Positions 8,115 through 17,753 of a stretch of 64,000 nt of DNA are shown piece after piece (positions within the stretch are counted from its first letter, which is position 1; the number at the start of each line of letters is the position of its first letter). This stretch comes from an uncultured Pirellulaceae bacterium (GTDB taxonomy: Bacteria > Planctomycetota > Planctomycetia > Pirellulales > Pirellulaceae). The position numbers and the translations under genes were made by a program. The DNA lies in the NCBI GenBank assembly GCA_938036435.1, contig CALHPU010000060.1, positions 1 to 64,000 on the forward strand, in the 5' to 3' direction. The notes under the pieces were generated by a model. That model saw nothing but the letters and a program-made list of their open reading frames with translations. It was not told the DNA's origin and made no database searches.

Positions 8115-10232
8115 ATGGACGACAAAAATACCAACCTCAACGACGGCCCTGACAAAAAGCAGCCTCGGCCTCAACGAGCTTGGAATCCGTGGCTACCTTT
8201 AATGCTGATCTGTTTTATCGGACTGATGGTGTTCCTGATGTTCTCGACAGCCCAGTCTAAGATTAGCTACACCTATTTCAAGAATCTGATCGACGGGAAA
8301 GACTACAACGGCAAACAAATCTTCGATGCCGACCAAAATCCCGTCCCGACCAATATTGAATCCGTGGAGATCATGGATGGCTACAAGGCCAAGGGAACCT
8401 TTATCACGTTGCCAGAGGCGGAGCCACGCAAAGACGAAAATGGGGAGTGGATTCCTCAGAAGCCGGGCACCAAACTGGAGCGTGAGTTTACTGTTCAGCT
8501 TCCGCCAAGTAGCGAATCCATCAATGAATTGGTGAAGAAGCTCGAAGACAAGGGCATCAACACACGTGCCAGCTCCAACAGTGAGTGGATGAGTCTCTAT
8601 TCGGCTCTATTCACGATGCTGTTTTTGGGGATCCTGTTATTCATGCTGTTCAGTCTTCGCCGATCGCAAAACCCAATGATGGGCGGAGGAGGATTCCTGT
8701 CGAGTTTTACCAAAAGCCCGGCCAAAGAATACGAAGCGAACGAACATCCGATTACGTTTAAGGACGTTGCTGGACTAGAAAACGTCAAAGCGGACTTGTT
8801 GGAGATTGTTGAATTCCTTTCAGACCCAACGAAGTTTGCCAAACTCGGTGGTAGAGTCCCCAAGGGCGTCTTGCTGAATGGGCCTCCCGGCACAGGCAAG
8901 ACGTTGTTGGCTCGCGCTGTTGCCGGCGAAGCCGGTGTGCCGTTCTTCAGCGTTAACGGTAGTGAATTTATTCAGATGTTCGTTGGTGTCGGCGCCAGTC
9001 GCGTGCGGGATTTGTTTGCGACCGCCAAAAGTCAATCGCCGGCCATTATCTTCATAGATGAGGTCGATGCTGTCGGTCGCCAACGTGGTGCTGGGTTGGG
9101 TGGCGGACACGACGAGCGTGAACAAACATTGAACCAAATCCTCGGCGAGATGGATGGATTTGACAAATCGGATTCTGTGATCGTGGTGGCGGCAACCAAC
9201 CGTCCGGATGTTCTCGACCCAGCGCTTCTGCGCCCTGGGCGTTTTGACCGACACGTGACCGTTTCACGACCGACCAAAAAAGGACGATTTGAAATCTTCA
9301 AAGTTCACGTGCGGGATGTTCCGTTAGGGCCGGACGTTGATTTGGACGTGATGGCTCAGGCGACCGCTGGAATGACTGGCGCTGACATTCAGAACTTGGT
9401 GAACGAGGCTGCTTTGTGGGCCGGACGGCATAACAAGACACAGGTCGAGATGAGCGATTTTTATTACGCTCACGACAAAGTTTTGATGGGGGCGGCCCGT
9501 GAAGAAGCGATGACGATCGAGGAGAAGGAACGGACCGCCTATCACGAGGTCGGTCATACGTTGGCAGCGTGGTATCAAGAGTTGTCACCGCCGGTGCACA
9601 AGGTCACCATCATCCCGCGCGGTCGCGCGTTGGGAGTAACGCAAATTGTGCCCGACGAAGATCGAGTCAGCATGTCTCGTCAGGAACTGAATGAACATCT
9701 TGTGATGTTGATGGCCGGTCGAGCGGCGGAATGGTTGATCTATAAAGAGTTAACCGTTGGTGCTGAAAATGATCTCGAACGTGCCACTTCGATGGCGCGG
9801 CGGATGGTGACACATTGGGGGATGAGTGAAAAACTTGGCCCGGTGAGTTACAAGATGAGCGACGAAGATCCGTTTCTTGGGCGGGAGATTCATAAGAGTC
9901 GCCAATTTAGCGAGCACACCATGGAGGTGATCGATGAAGAGGTCCACTTGGTACTCGATAAAGCGGCCAAAGATGCGGCTGAGTTGTTGAATAAATACCG
10001 CGAGCAATTGGAAACTTTGACCAAGAGCTTGCTGAAGGAAGAGGAACTTGATCGTCATGAGATCACAGCCCTGATCGGTCCTTCTTTGCACCAACAGCGT
10101 AAGGAGAGTAACGCCAAACGCATTGTAAAGTACAGTGAGAAAGCGGCGTCTAACGGTTCGGCCTCCAACGGCAGCGCCAGTGGCGAAGCGGAAGCTGAGG
10201 ATGAATCAGTCACCGAATCGGAAAACAGTTGA
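8115..10232 (+). CDS. ftsH: ATP-dependent zinc metalloprotease FtsH
   Basis: Membrane-anchored AAA protease that degrades misfolded or regulatory membrane proteins. I chose ATG 8115 because the mature-looking N-terminus ([11 protein letters not shown]) begins there; an ATG at 8073 would add 14 unconserved residues. Two membrane helices (about residues 25-45 and 160-185) flank a longer than usual periplasmic segment. The AAA module has Walker A GPPGTGKT (256-263), Walker [10 protein letters not shown] (about 311-319) and the pore and second-region-of-homology motifs; the peptidase has HEVGH (477-481) as zinc site with the distal acidic ligand in the expected region. The last 35 residues are a low-complexity Ser/Gly/Glu tail. 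Complete and apparently functional at 705 residues. Confidence 0.97.
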   Translation: MDDKNTNLNDGPDKKQPRPQRAWNPWLPLMLICFIGLMVFLMFSTAQSKISYTYFKNLIDGKDYNGKQIFDADQNPVPTNIESVEIMDGYKAKGTFITLPEAEPRKDENGEWIPQKPGTKLEREFTVQLPPSSESINELVKKLEDKGINTRASSNSEWMSLYSALFTMLFLGILLFMLFSLRRSQNPMMGGGGFLSSFTKSPAKEYEANEHPITFKDVAGLENVKADLLEIVEFLSDPTKFAKLGGRVPKGVLLNGPPGTGKTLLARAVAGEAGVPFFSVNGSEFIQMFVGVGASRVRDLFATAKSQSPAIIFIDEVDAVGRQRGAGLGGGHDEREQTLNQILGEMDGFDKSDSVIVVAATNRPDVLDPALLRPGRFDRHVTVSRPTKKGRFEIFKVHVRDVPLGPDVDLDVMAQATAGMTGADIQNLVNEAALWAGRHNKTQVEMSDFYYAHDKVLMGAAREEAMTIEEKERTAYHEVGHTLAAWYQELSPPVHKVTIIPRGRALGVTQIVPDEDRVSMSRQELNEHLVMLMAGRAAEWLIYKELTVGAENDLERATSMARRMVTHWGMSEKLGPVSYKMSDEDPFLGREIHKSRQFSEHTMEVIDEEVHLVLDKAAKDAAELLNKYREQLETLTKSLLKEEELDRHEITALIGPSLHQQRKESNAKRIVKYSEKAASNGSASNGSASGEAEAEDESVTESENS

Positions 10233-10277
10233 ATGCTGTTATCAAAGCCACCTTCAAAATCGATTGGCCTGAGCACT

Positions 10278-11507
10278 ATGTTCAGGCCGATTGTTTGCGC
10301 CGCTTGTTTGTGGCTCACGTGTTGTGGTGTGGCATGGGCGCAGTTTCCTCTCCCTCCCGAAAATGAGACGATCAATTCCGTTCCAGCCAATAATGTGCTG
10401 GTCAATCCTGTAACCGAAGGGCCGCTGATCATTGCCGCGCCGGCTCCCTCAGAGGTTGCCAAGAAGCCCAAGCCCAAAACAGTGACGGTCAAGGTAAAGC
10501 AAAAAGGCAAGACCTTTTACGGGAAGCCTTTGGTCACCGATGGGAAGAACATTGCAGTTGTTCGATGGGATGGCAGGCTGACGACGTTTCCCATCAACGA
10601 TCCCTTGATCAAGGTCACCAAGTACAGCGACGGATTCAAACCTTATTCAACCGCCGAGTTAAAGCAACGGTTGAAGAAGTATTTTGGAAATCGCTATACG
10701 ATTTCGACGACCGAGCATTTTGTCGTTATTCATCCTAAGGGTGGAACTGAATATTGGGCGAAACCTTTTGAGCGACACTTTCAACGGTTGAACGATTATT
10801 TTTGGGCGCACGGTCTAAAAACGTCCAGTCCGGAATTTCCTTTGGTCGCGATCGTGTTGCGTAGCCGTAAGGAATTTGACCTGCAATTAAACAAAGAAGG
10901 TTTATACAGCAAAAACGTCAACGGGTTCTATTCAACAAAATCAAACCGGATCACAACTTATGCGCCAAATGGCACGCTTCTGACGCCCTCAGGCGCAAGG
11001 CAAACAGCCGGCTGGCTGGAGAAATCGTCAACGATCATCCATGAGGTCGCTCATCAGATCGCGTACAATTGTGGTGTGCATAACCGTTTTAGTACTGTGC
11101 CCAAGTGGACTTCTGAAGGGTTGGCGACGATTTGTGAGACGCGCGGCGTCTACGATTACAAAAGATTTCCCAACAGGGCAGACCGAGTTAATCGGTTGCG
11201 GCTTGAATCGTATCGACAAATGAGCTTTGCCGGAAAAACCAATGGGAAACTTCTGGAATTACTTCAAAGTGACAGGCTTTTTGATACAGACCCGGAACTC
11301 GCCTATGCAGTGTCTTGGGCGATCAGTTTTTATCTCAATGAAACCCGTCAGGCCGAGTACCTAAACTATCTGAAAAGAGATGCACTTCGGGGAGATTTTC
11401 GCAGCCATACAAAATTGGATCGTGTTGCTTTCTTCGTGCGTCATTTCGGCAAGAATATTGCTGATCTTGAAGACAGAATGAGAGTTTTTATCGACACAAT
11501 CAATTAG
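10278..11507 (+). CDS. Secreted DUF1570-type metalloprotease-like protein
   Basis: 409 residues from ATG 10278, where a clean signal peptide begins (ending GVAWAQ); an earlier in-frame ATG lies directly after the ftsH stop. Residues about 65-115 form a small basic SHD1-like beta segment (KTFYGKPLVTDGKNIAVVRWDG). The second half carries HEVAH (255-259) with a downstream SEGLAT glutamate, the HExxH...E arrangement of gluzincin-type zinc peptidases and of DUF1570 proteins common in planctomycetes. Predicted to act in the periplasm or outside. It follows ftsH by 45 bases or less and may be co-transcribed with it. Substrate unknown. Confidence 0.82.
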   Translation: MFRPIVCAACLWLTCCGVAWAQFPLPPENETINSVPANNVLVNPVTEGPLIIAAPAPSEVAKKPKPKTVTVKVKQKGKTFYGKPLVTDGKNIAVVRWDGRLTTFPINDPLIKVTKYSDGFKPYSTAELKQRLKKYFGNRYTISTTEHFVVIHPKGGTEYWAKPFERHFQRLNDYFWAHGLKTSSPEFPLVAIVLRSRKEFDLQLNKEGLYSKNVNGFYSTKSNRITTYAPNGTLLTPSGARQTAGWLEKSSTIIHEVAHQIAYNCGVHNRFSTVPKWTSEGLATICETRGVYDYKRFPNRADRVNRLRLESYRQMSFAGKTNGKLLELLQSDRLFDTDPELAYAVSWAISFYLNETRQAEYLNYLKRDALRGDFRSHTKLDRVAFFVRHFGKNIADLEDRMRVFIDTIN

Positions 11508-11845
11508 GGTTGCAGATTCACCGGCCTGGAAATGGGCAGTGTAGAACTGCTATCTCAATTCGCATAAAAACTTTACTTCTGCCCAAAAGGATGGGATAAT
11601 AAAGCGTTCATGTCGCGTCTAATTGCTCGCGTCTGAAAAAATTGGCAAAATTTCCAGAAATGAAGTGACGATCAAAAAGAATTTGCCACCAACGGTTGAA
11701 CGTTTCAGAGAAGAAACTGTCGTCCGCAGCCCGGACGCGTCAAATGTTGATCCTGATGCCGACAGCAGGAAGCTCGCTCCGGTAGCCGGTCAGCCGCTTT
11801 GAAACCTTAAACCGTTAAATTACTTCAACATTATGGGTGTCTTGT
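11508..11845 (+). other. Gap between DUF1570 and vWA genes with a possible short reading frame
   Basis: This 338-base gap has one open frame worth recording, 11623-11802, starting TTG (or GTG 11665) and giving 59 (or 45) hydrophilic residues ending RKLAPVAGQPL. It ends 44 bases before the vWA gene. It matches nothing I know and codon bias cannot be judged on so short a stretch, so it may simply be the leader of the vWA gene. Confidence 0.3.
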
Positions 11846-13120
11846 ATGGGCGATTCCGCTGATGCAATTGGGGTTTCGGACCCTGATTTGGATGCTCGTC
11901 TCAACTTCCTTAATCCGTCTAAAAACTCGATTCAATCTTCGAAGCCAAATTCAAGGCAGCTCGAAGTGGTAGACGAAGGTGTGGACCCAAAGCCACGGCT
12001 TGAATTTCCAGCAGCTCGTCTTGGTCGGATGCGGGCCGCCGACGTAGAGTCGCCTGAAGAAGAAACAAAGCAACCTGCAAAAAACGAGTCAGCTGCGGTT
12101 GTGCGTAGACGCCGACGTGAGCAGCAACGGGCACTTCTTGCGGCAAAAAAAGCGGACCGAATCGCCAGGCGGTTGGCGATTGAAGAAGGCGAAGCCTTGG
12201 AGGAAGGCTGGCGCAAGCGTTATCGAGTCTTGATGATGGCTTGGTGTGTAGGTTTATTGTTCAACGTTCTGATTTTGGTCTACCTTGGGTGCTGCATTGC
12301 ATCATGGGGGCCCGATCAGCAACCTCTGACGTTGAATTTTTCCGAAATCGAAATGCAGGTAAGTGATTCGCCCGAGGTGGATTTTAGTTTGCCGGTCGAG
12401 CTGGCGACCGAAGAGAGCGACGCAGAATTTGATCAGACGCTGGCCGAAGTGTTAACTGTCGATGCGGAGATGGATTGGTCGGAGGAGCAAGCTCCAATTC
12501 TCAATCCTTTGGGAGACGGTTTGTTCGACGAGGTAGATCCGGGGGGCAGTGCGATCGCCGGGGACTCCAAAGAGGAAGCTGGTACAAAAGGGACTTCCTT
12601 CTTTGGCCTTGAGAGCCGCGGGGATCGGCTGGTTTTTGTCGTCGACTGTTCGGGCAGCATGGGTTACGAGCGGCGTTTTGAACGAGCCAAATACGAATTA
12701 GGCCAGTCATTGCGGTTGATGGAAGCGAATCAAGAGTTTCTGGTGGTGCTTTACAATGACGGCATCTATCCCATGCTCGACACGCCCCTGAAGAAGACCA
12801 AGCCGATCAGGGCGACCGACAGAAATGTCAAGCTGGTTATGGAATGGATTGATTTTCAAACGCCGGCCGGTTTTACGCTTCCTGCTCGCGCGATTCGGGG
12901 ATCGCTGGAGATCAAACCGAGCTCGATCTTTTTCCTGTCCGATGGCGAACTGGATGATGATACGGTCGAGATGTTGCGGGAGTTGAACGTTTCGAATTCT
13001 GCGACGGGAGCTAGGAAAGTACCAGTGCACACCATCACCTTGGGCTCGACCGGCGCTGGAGCTGGGACGATGAAGCAAATCGCTCAAGAAAATGATGGAC
13101 GGTTTACTTGGGCAAAATGA
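11846..13120 (+). CDS. Membrane-anchored von Willebrand factor A domain protein
   Basis: 424 residues from ATG 11846 (a GTG three codons earlier is possible). The first 125 residues are charged and probably cytoplasmic, with an Arg/Lys/Glu-rich helix; residues about 128-153 form a single membrane helix; an acidic linker follows; and a vWA domain occupies about 258-424. It has the MIDAS motif DCSGS (267-271) and the later acidic strand FFLSDGELDDD, so divalent-metal-dependent protein binding is likely. The same architecture (charged N-terminus, one helix, exported vWA) occurs repeatedly in planctomycetes, with no defined function. Downstream lie 570 bases of repeats without genes. No AAA ATPase of the MoxR type is adjacent. 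Confidence 0.85.
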   Translation: MGDSADAIGVSDPDLDARLNFLNPSKNSIQSSKPNSRQLEVVDEGVDPKPRLEFPAARLGRMRAADVESPEEETKQPAKNESAAVVRRRRREQQRALLAAKKADRIARRLAIEEGEALEEGWRKRYRVLMMAWCVGLLFNVLILVYLGCCIASWGPDQQPLTLNFSEIEMQVSDSPEVDFSLPVELATEESDAEFDQTLAEVLTVDAEMDWSEEQAPILNPLGDGLFDEVDPGGSAIAGDSKEEAGTKGTSFFGLESRGDRLVFVVDCSGSMGYERRFERAKYELGQSLRLMEANQEFLVVLYNDGIYPMLDTPLKKTKPIRATDRNVKLVMEWIDFQTPAGFTLPARAIRGSLEIKPSSIFFLSDGELDDDTVEMLRELNVSNSATGARKVPVHTITLGSTGAGAGTMKQIAQENDGRFTWAK

Positions 13121-13175
13121 ACTTGAGAGGAACGGGATTTGGCGTGCAGCCTCCTTGGAGTTCCCTAGGCCGTAC

Positions 13176-13293
13176 TTTTGAAGTTGCACAAATACGAGCC
13201 CGAAGCGCGAGCAGATATTTCCGAGGATTCCCGGATTCCTCGCTTGCGCGTCGGGCTTGTATTGATTCCTCGCTTGTACGTCGGGCTTGTATT
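13176..13293. repeat. REP-like palindromic repeat cluster, copy A
   Basis: Begins with TTTTGAAGTTGCACAAATAC, then a GAGCCCGAAGCGCGAGC arm, and is followed by two inverted arms that are themselves a tandem 30-base direct repeat (13234-13263 and 13264-13293, differing at two positions, each ending TCGGGCTTGTATT). The same unit occurs at 46616-46823. It can fold into a long hairpin. Confidence 0.88.
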
Positions 13294-13464
13294 AAAACGC
13301 TTCGCGAGTTCAGCTTTACGTGGCTTTATCGAACAGAACGCGCGTGAGGGAGCTATAAAATTACAACCGCGAAAAATGCGAAATGAACGAAAGTAAAGAT
13401 CGTATTGCGATCACTGTTTTGGGGATAGTTTGCGACTAGTAGTCTGTCAGAGCTGAGTTGACAT

Positions 13465-13521
13465 GTAGTGGGATTCGCCAGAATTCCTGATCGACCAAGG
13501 ATTTCTGGCGAAATCCACTAC
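13465..13521. repeat. Imperfect inverted repeat element
   Basis: Arms 13465-13487 and 13499-13521 are inverted copies matching at 20 of 23 positions around an 11-base loop (GTAGTGG...CGCCAGAA core). There is no T run on either side, so it looks like a dispersed palindromic element and not a terminator. Confidence 0.75.
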
Positions 13522-13690
13522 GCGCGACTACTCATTTCAGCTTGGACGAACCACTAAAAAGGTTTTCGCGTATTTCGTTTCTTTCGCGTTTGTAAAAATC
13601 ACTTCCGGGGGAGCCTGATTGGCAATCTGGGGGACGATTTCGATTTGCTGTCCGAGTTATTTATTGGATCGCATTGGACAGGGCTGTCGC

Positions 13691-14269
13691 TTAGGCTCGT
13701 TGCGATTCCGCCATGAAACGCAGGATCAAATCCATGGCGGCAGCTTCTTGTTCTCCTGCCGTTTTTTCGACGATGACTTTCAAACGGCTCATCGAATCTT
13801 CGATTTCTTGTTTGGGCAGGAAATCTAGACGAGTCGCAAAAATGGCCGCTTCTAGGACCGCGTGTTTGGCGCGATTAAAGCCCCAAAAATCACGAAGTTT
13901 TCCCTGACGAACGGTTGAGCAATTCAAATTCATCCGAGCGCTTGTTTCGTCTATGAACCCTACCTTGAACTCATAAAATCGGCAGGCATCGGCAAGGATC
14001 TTACCTTCGATCGATTCGGCATCAATCAGAGTAGGGTTCTCTGGTTTTTGGCCAATCGACGTCAGCGCGAACAGCATCACGTCATCGGTCACATGCATCA
14101 CTCCGCAGCGCGTACGCTTGAGGTTCGCGAACGTCCGGGAGGTGTCGAACGGACGCAGCTGAAACTCTTCAATCACACCACCGCCACCCGAAGAGACGGT
14201 CGGGCCCATCGGCGAAATGTTCGTTGTGCCGTCTTCGTTGGACGTGGTGACAATTGCTTCAAGGATCAT
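13691..14269 (-). CDS. DUF447 family protein
   Basis: 192 residues, the usual length of the family. It opens with ILEAIVTTSNEDGTTNISPMGP, a flavin-reductase-like split-barrel start typical of DUF447, continues with FANLKRTRCGVMHVTDD and contains a helical second half. DUF447 occurs in methanogens, methylotrophs and planctomycetes, generally alongside tetrahydromethanopterin-linked C1 genes; its biochemical role is not settled. Here it is the last gene of a tight operon, starting 6 bases after the pabA stop. The p-aminobenzoate made by the two upstream genes is a precursor of both folate and methanopterin, which fits that association. Confidence 0.85.
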   Translation of the reverse strand: MILEAIVTTSNEDGTTNISPMGPTVSSGGGGVIEEFQLRPFDTSRTFANLKRTRCGVMHVTDDVMLFALTSIGQKPENPTLIDAESIEGKILADACRFYEFKVGFIDETSARMNLNCSTVRQGKLRDFWGFNRAKHAVLEAAIFATRLDFLPKQEIEDSMSRLKVIVEKTAGEQEAAAMDLILRFMAESQRA

Positions 14270-14275
14270 AGCGGC

Positions 14276-14872
14276 TCACGTTTGGGAAGGAGGAGAAACA
14301 CCCGCGATGTTCAAAAAGTTAGCCAGCAACTGATATCCTTTTTCGGTCAGTATCGATTCCGGATGAAACTGCAGGCCAACGACCGGCGATGTTTTATGCT
14401 CCACCGCCATAATGGTTCCGTCATTGGCCAGCGCCGTCACTTTTAAACACTCGGGCAATGTTAGTTTCTCGGCGATCAGTGAATGGTAGCGTCCAACATT
14501 TAGCGGGCTGGGGATATCGGCAAACATTGGCGAATCAGTGTGGTCGACAGCGCTAGAGCGACCGTGCATGGGCCCGCCCGAGCGAATGACTTGTCCGCCG
14601 TAGCCTTGGACGATGCATTGATGACCCAAGCAAACTCCCAAAATTGGAAATGTTTCAGCCAGCTCTTTGACCACTGCTATAGATACTCCCGCTTCATCTG
14701 GCGTACGTGGGCCTGGCGAAATGACAATCGCTGCCGGAGACAGAGCTCTAATCTCTGAAACAGAAATCGCATCGTTTCGCACCACTCTCGTGCGTTGCCC
14801 CAGCTGGCGAAAGTGTCGGGCAAGGTTGTGAACGAAGCTGTCGTAATTGTCGATGATCAGTATTTCGCTCAT
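14276..14872 (-). CDS. pabA: Aminodeoxychorismate/anthranilate synthase glutamine amidotransferase subunit
   Basis: 198 residues. It releases ammonia from glutamine for the chorismate-aminating partner. The class I glutamine amidotransferase triad is visible: Cys81 in GVCLGHQC, and the His/Glu pair in FHPES near the C-terminus; it opens with the family start ILIIDNYDSF. The frame is open further upstream to 15001 but the family N-terminus and an ATGA overlap with the stop of pabB fix the start at 14872. Translation is therefore coupled to pabB. TrpG and PabA cannot be told apart by sequence, but the partner suggests a p-aminobenzoate role; the subunit may serve both enzymes. Confidence 0.93.
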   Translation of the reverse strand: MSEILIIDNYDSFVHNLARHFRQLGQRTRVVRNDAISVSEIRALSPAAIVISPGPRTPDEAGVSIAVVKELAETFPILGVCLGHQCIVQGYGGQVIRSGGPMHGRSSAVDHTDSPMFADIPSPLNVGRYHSLIAEKLTLPECLKVTALANDGTIMAVEHKTSPVVGLQFHPESILTEKGYQLLANFLNIAGVSPPSQT

Positions 14873-16368
14873 GATGAAGCGCTCTCCCGTTGCTCCATCG
14901 ATGTTGCGCGAAGGATGCCGGCAGCTTTGGTCCAAGTCTCTGCGTATTCGGCTTCGGGCGACGACTGGCTGACGACACCGCCGCCGACGGGGATCTGCCA
15001 CCAGCCTTGTTGTGCCGTTACAGTCCGGATCAGGATATTCAAGTCTGCCGTTCCATCAAAACCGAGATAGCCTATCGAACCGCAATATGCTCCACGCGCA
15101 TCTGGTTCGAGTTCCGCGATGATTTCCATTGCCCGAACTTTGGGAGCGCCGGTGACTGAACCCCCGGGGAAAATCGCAGCAATTAAATCGGCAAGATCAC
15201 ATTCCTTACGCAGTTTGCCTTCCACTGATGAAACGAGATGCATGACGCTGGCGTACTCTTCTAGCTGACACAGTTGCTCAACAACGATCGAGTCATCGTC
15301 GCAGACACGCGATAAGTCGTTTCTCATCAAGTCGACGATCATCGTGTTTTCGGCGGCGTCTTTGACACTGGACAGAAGGTCTTCGCGCGCTTGAATATCG
15401 ACCATCGGCCGTCCGGTGCGCGGGCGCGTCCCTTTGATAGGACGAGTTTCTACTACGCGTTTCCGAACAGACACCAGACGTTCGGGGGAGGCACTGATTA
15501 TCTGAGTAGGCTCAAACCCGGGTGCCTCAAAATCGAAATAGCAACTGAAAGGAGCCGGATTACATTCGCTCAGTCGGAGAAATAGTTCCTGTGAACTGCA
15601 ATTGGACGGCAGACGTAGTTGCTGAGCCAGATTGATTTGGAATACGTCTCCAGCGTAGACATACTCAACGCATCGCTCGACCGCCGCGACGTATTGCTCT
15701 TTGGAAAAATTACTGGTTAGTCCATCCGGCCCGCTGACGGCATGTTGGTGGGAGGAATCTCTGCGGGGGACGGGAGCTTCCGGCGGTGATGGGCCATCGT
15801 TTTTCCCGACTCTACGTAGCGTTTCTAAACACCACGCGATTCGTTCTTCAGCTCTTTGTTTTCGTTTTTCGTTCTCCGTCTCGGGGAAACCTTGAGAGAC
15901 AATCGCGCAGGTTTGCTCTTGATGATCCCAAGCGATTACGCAGTCGTACAATCCCAGCACCAAAGCTGGTACTGGAAACGGATTGTATTTGGCGTGTGGA
16001 ACGCTCTCGAACGCACTATTCAATTCGTAGCTGAACAGCCCGGCGATTCCTCCTTGCATTGGCGGCAAGTTTGCGTCGTGGGACGTCTTCCATTTGTCCA
16101 GGTGCTGTTTGATTTGAGAAAGGAAACCGGAATTTGTATTGGGTTGGTCCGCGATAATCCAATCGAACGGGTCAGCCATTAGAAACGAGTATCTCCCAAG
16201 CGGCCGTTTGTTGCCGTCGGAGTTTTGGCCGCTGTGCAAGAGAAGCAGGCCTCTTTGCAGACCAAATGCCGTTAGGGCTTGCTGGACCGTCGGTGCTAAC
16301 TGGTCAGCTGGAAACCGGTGGACCAGAGGGAAGCTGGCAGTCGTTTGTGTGTCTTTGCGCGCGTTCAT
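14869..16368 (-). CDS. pabB: Aminodeoxychorismate synthase component I
   Basis: 499 residues from ATG 16368 (a GTG 16 codons earlier is possible). It aminates chorismate to 4-amino-4-deoxychorismate for p-aminobenzoate. The chorismate-binding domain fills the C-terminal half: the PIKGT motif at 310-314, with Lys312 in the position that distinguishes PabB from TrpE (PIAGT in TrpE), then the DxxEN-type metal site in DAAENTMIVDLMRND and the closing GGSVTGAPK. First gene of the pabB-pabA-DUF447 operon. No pabC lyase is visible beside it. An 8-bp inverted repeat with a 28-base spacer (16440-16483) lies just upstream and may be part of its leader. Confidence 0.9.
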   Translation of the reverse strand: MNARKDTQTTASFPLVHRFPADQLAPTVQQALTAFGLQRGLLLLHSGQNSDGNKRPLGRYSFLMADPFDWIIADQPNTNSGFLSQIKQHLDKWKTSHDANLPPMQGGIAGLFSYELNSAFESVPHAKYNPFPVPALVLGLYDCVIAWDHQEQTCAIVSQGFPETENEKRKQRAEERIAWCLETLRRVGKNDGPSPPEAPVPRRDSSHQHAVSGPDGLTSNFSKEQYVAAVERCVEYVYAGDVFQINLAQQLRLPSNCSSQELFLRLSECNPAPFSCYFDFEAPGFEPTQIISASPERLVSVRKRVVETRPIKGTRPRTGRPMVDIQAREDLLSSVKDAAENTMIVDLMRNDLSRVCDDDSIVVEQLCQLEEYASVMHLVSSVEGKLRKECDLADLIAAIFPGGSVTGAPKVRAMEIIAELEPDARGAYCGSIGYLGFDGTADLNILIRTVTAQQGWWQIPVGGGVVSQSSPEAEYAETWTKAAGILRATSMEQRESASS

Positions 16369-16539
16369 TAATGGGGCTTGGTTCTGGCGGAGGGGCGTGG
16401 CGTTGGTATGCAGCACCTCTTACCCATTGTATCGCACCGGTAATTCTTCGCGATGCGTCTGACCGATCGTAGAGGAGAATTACGTTCTTTCTCGCCGGAC
16501 TGTTTTTTAAAAAGTTGGATCGAGTTCAGCGGTGCAGAT

Positions 16540-17673
16540 TTATTGGCCGACCAAGATGGCGACAAACGGTGGGATGTCCAGAAAATCAACCACGTTGTCG
16601 AAGTTTAAGTCAGCTTGTGCGTCGTAGCTTCCCATAGTCAGGATTTCGATAAACGCTGGGATGTCTGAGAAATCTACAACGCCGTCGTGATTAACGTCTC
16701 CGATCAAATCAACGACTAGATTGGCTGCAAAGTCAACAATCAGCGGCAGGTGATCGAAGTCGAATAAGTTGACATTTTTGGTGCGCATCATGTCGGTCTC
16801 AAATAAACCAGTTGCGTTCAGTTCACCGTCGGACATCGTTGACGGATTTAGAATAAAGCTGTACTCGATTGAGATGACACTGTCAGTGTACATAACGTAG
16901 TCCAAAATTCCGGGGGGAAACGGACTGGTATCGTTGCGCCACGTATAATCTTCAAGGCCCATTGCATTGTGAGTTGGGTTTGCATCGGTCATGCTGCTGC
17001 CGTCCCAGTCAGTGCGCAGACCGTCAAATCCGTCCAGTAGAATGTCACGCGGCTCTGGACCGGAAACCGTGTTGAGGTCACCAACGACGGCGACAGCAGT
17101 GTCTAGAGTCAAATCAATGTTGCCGCCGGCAGTAAGCGCATCATCCATCCATTGAACGATAGCGGTTGCCTCTTCCACCCTTTGCTCCTCTCTCTCACAG
17201 CAAGGAAAGTGGTTGTTGAGGATATACATGTCGTTGTAAAAGTGATCGTCGGGAAGGTCCACTTGCGCCATCGCAATCCCGCGCGTGCCGTTGGGAACGT
17301 TTGTTTCCTCCAGCGATAGAGGATAGCGACTGATAATCAATTGATTGCGTCCTCGGTGAACTTGCCACGAGCCGGTCGCTAGTGGTGCAATTTGGTTGAA
17401 CAAGTTTCTAGCCGCTGTCGCAGACGTGTTAAACGCTTCTTGAAACGCATAAACGTCAGCGTCCACTGCGTTTACAAAACGAGTGAGCTCAGCTATTCCA
17501 CTAAACACAAAAAGATCATCAAAGTGAACGTTGTAAACGGCTAAGCGAAAAGAGTCGTTGGAGATGCGATCAACAAACGTCTGCGCCGAAGCGAAATCAC
17601 TCAATGCGCCTGAAATCGCCAATGCGAGTACAGTGAAGAGTTGTAACGCTCTAGCTGGTCTTTGTTGATGCAT
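16540..17673 (-). CDS. Secreted endonuclease/exonuclease/phosphatase-fold protein with dockerin-like tail
   Basis: 377 residues from ATG 17673 (an upstream in-frame start at 17727 would put 18 residues before the signal peptide). Signal peptide 1-31, ending SAQ. The body has EEP-fold landmarks: FRLAVYNVHF, AFQEAF (catalytic Glu), VAVVGDLNT (Asp/Asn pair) and a late DHLPLIVDF (catalytic Asp-His). These are the metal-dependent phosphodiesterase residues, so hydrolysis of extracellular nucleic acid or another phosphoester is likely. The last 55 residues are a two-repeat EF-hand module starting GDVNHDGVVDFSDIPAF, shared with four other proteins in the window. The neighbour downstream is pabB, unrelated and separated by 170 bases. 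Confidence 0.85.
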   Translation of the reverse strand: MHQQRPARALQLFTVLALAISGALSDFASAQTFVDRISNDSFRLAVYNVHFDDLFVFSGIAELTRFVNAVDADVYAFQEAFNTSATAARNLFNQIAPLATGSWQVHRGRNQLIISRYPLSLEETNVPNGTRGIAMAQVDLPDDHFYNDMYILNNHFPCCEREEQRVEEATAIVQWMDDALTAGGNIDLTLDTAVAVVGDLNTVSGPEPRDILLDGFDGLRTDWDGSSMTDANPTHNAMGLEDYTWRNDTSPFPPGILDYVMYTDSVISIEYSFILNPSTMSDGELNATGLFETDMMRTKNVNLFDFDHLPLIVDFAANLVVDLIGDVNHDGVVDFSDIPAFIEILTMGSYDAQADLNFDNVVDFLDIPPFVAILVGQ

Positions 17674-17753
17674 GAATGTTCTCCAACATGAAAATGTGAG
17701 GCGCTCGAGGATCTTTACCGCGGTCACCTCACTTCGTCGAACTCTTAATTTGC

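Larger units (their letters stand above)
13121..13690. other. Repeat-rich intergenic region
   Basis: 570 bases between convergent genes without a credible coding sequence. It contains a REP-like repeat cluster (13176-13293) and a separate imperfect hairpin element (13465-13521). Open frames here are translations of the repeats. Confidence 0.75.

Noticed and set aside
12707-13189. 160-codon open frame on the minus strand
   Set aside because: Antisense to the vWA domain including the MIDAS region.
14873-15001. N-terminal extension of pabA
   Set aside because: The 43 extra residues are Arg-rich, lie inside pabB in another frame and precede the conserved family start at an ATGA overlap.
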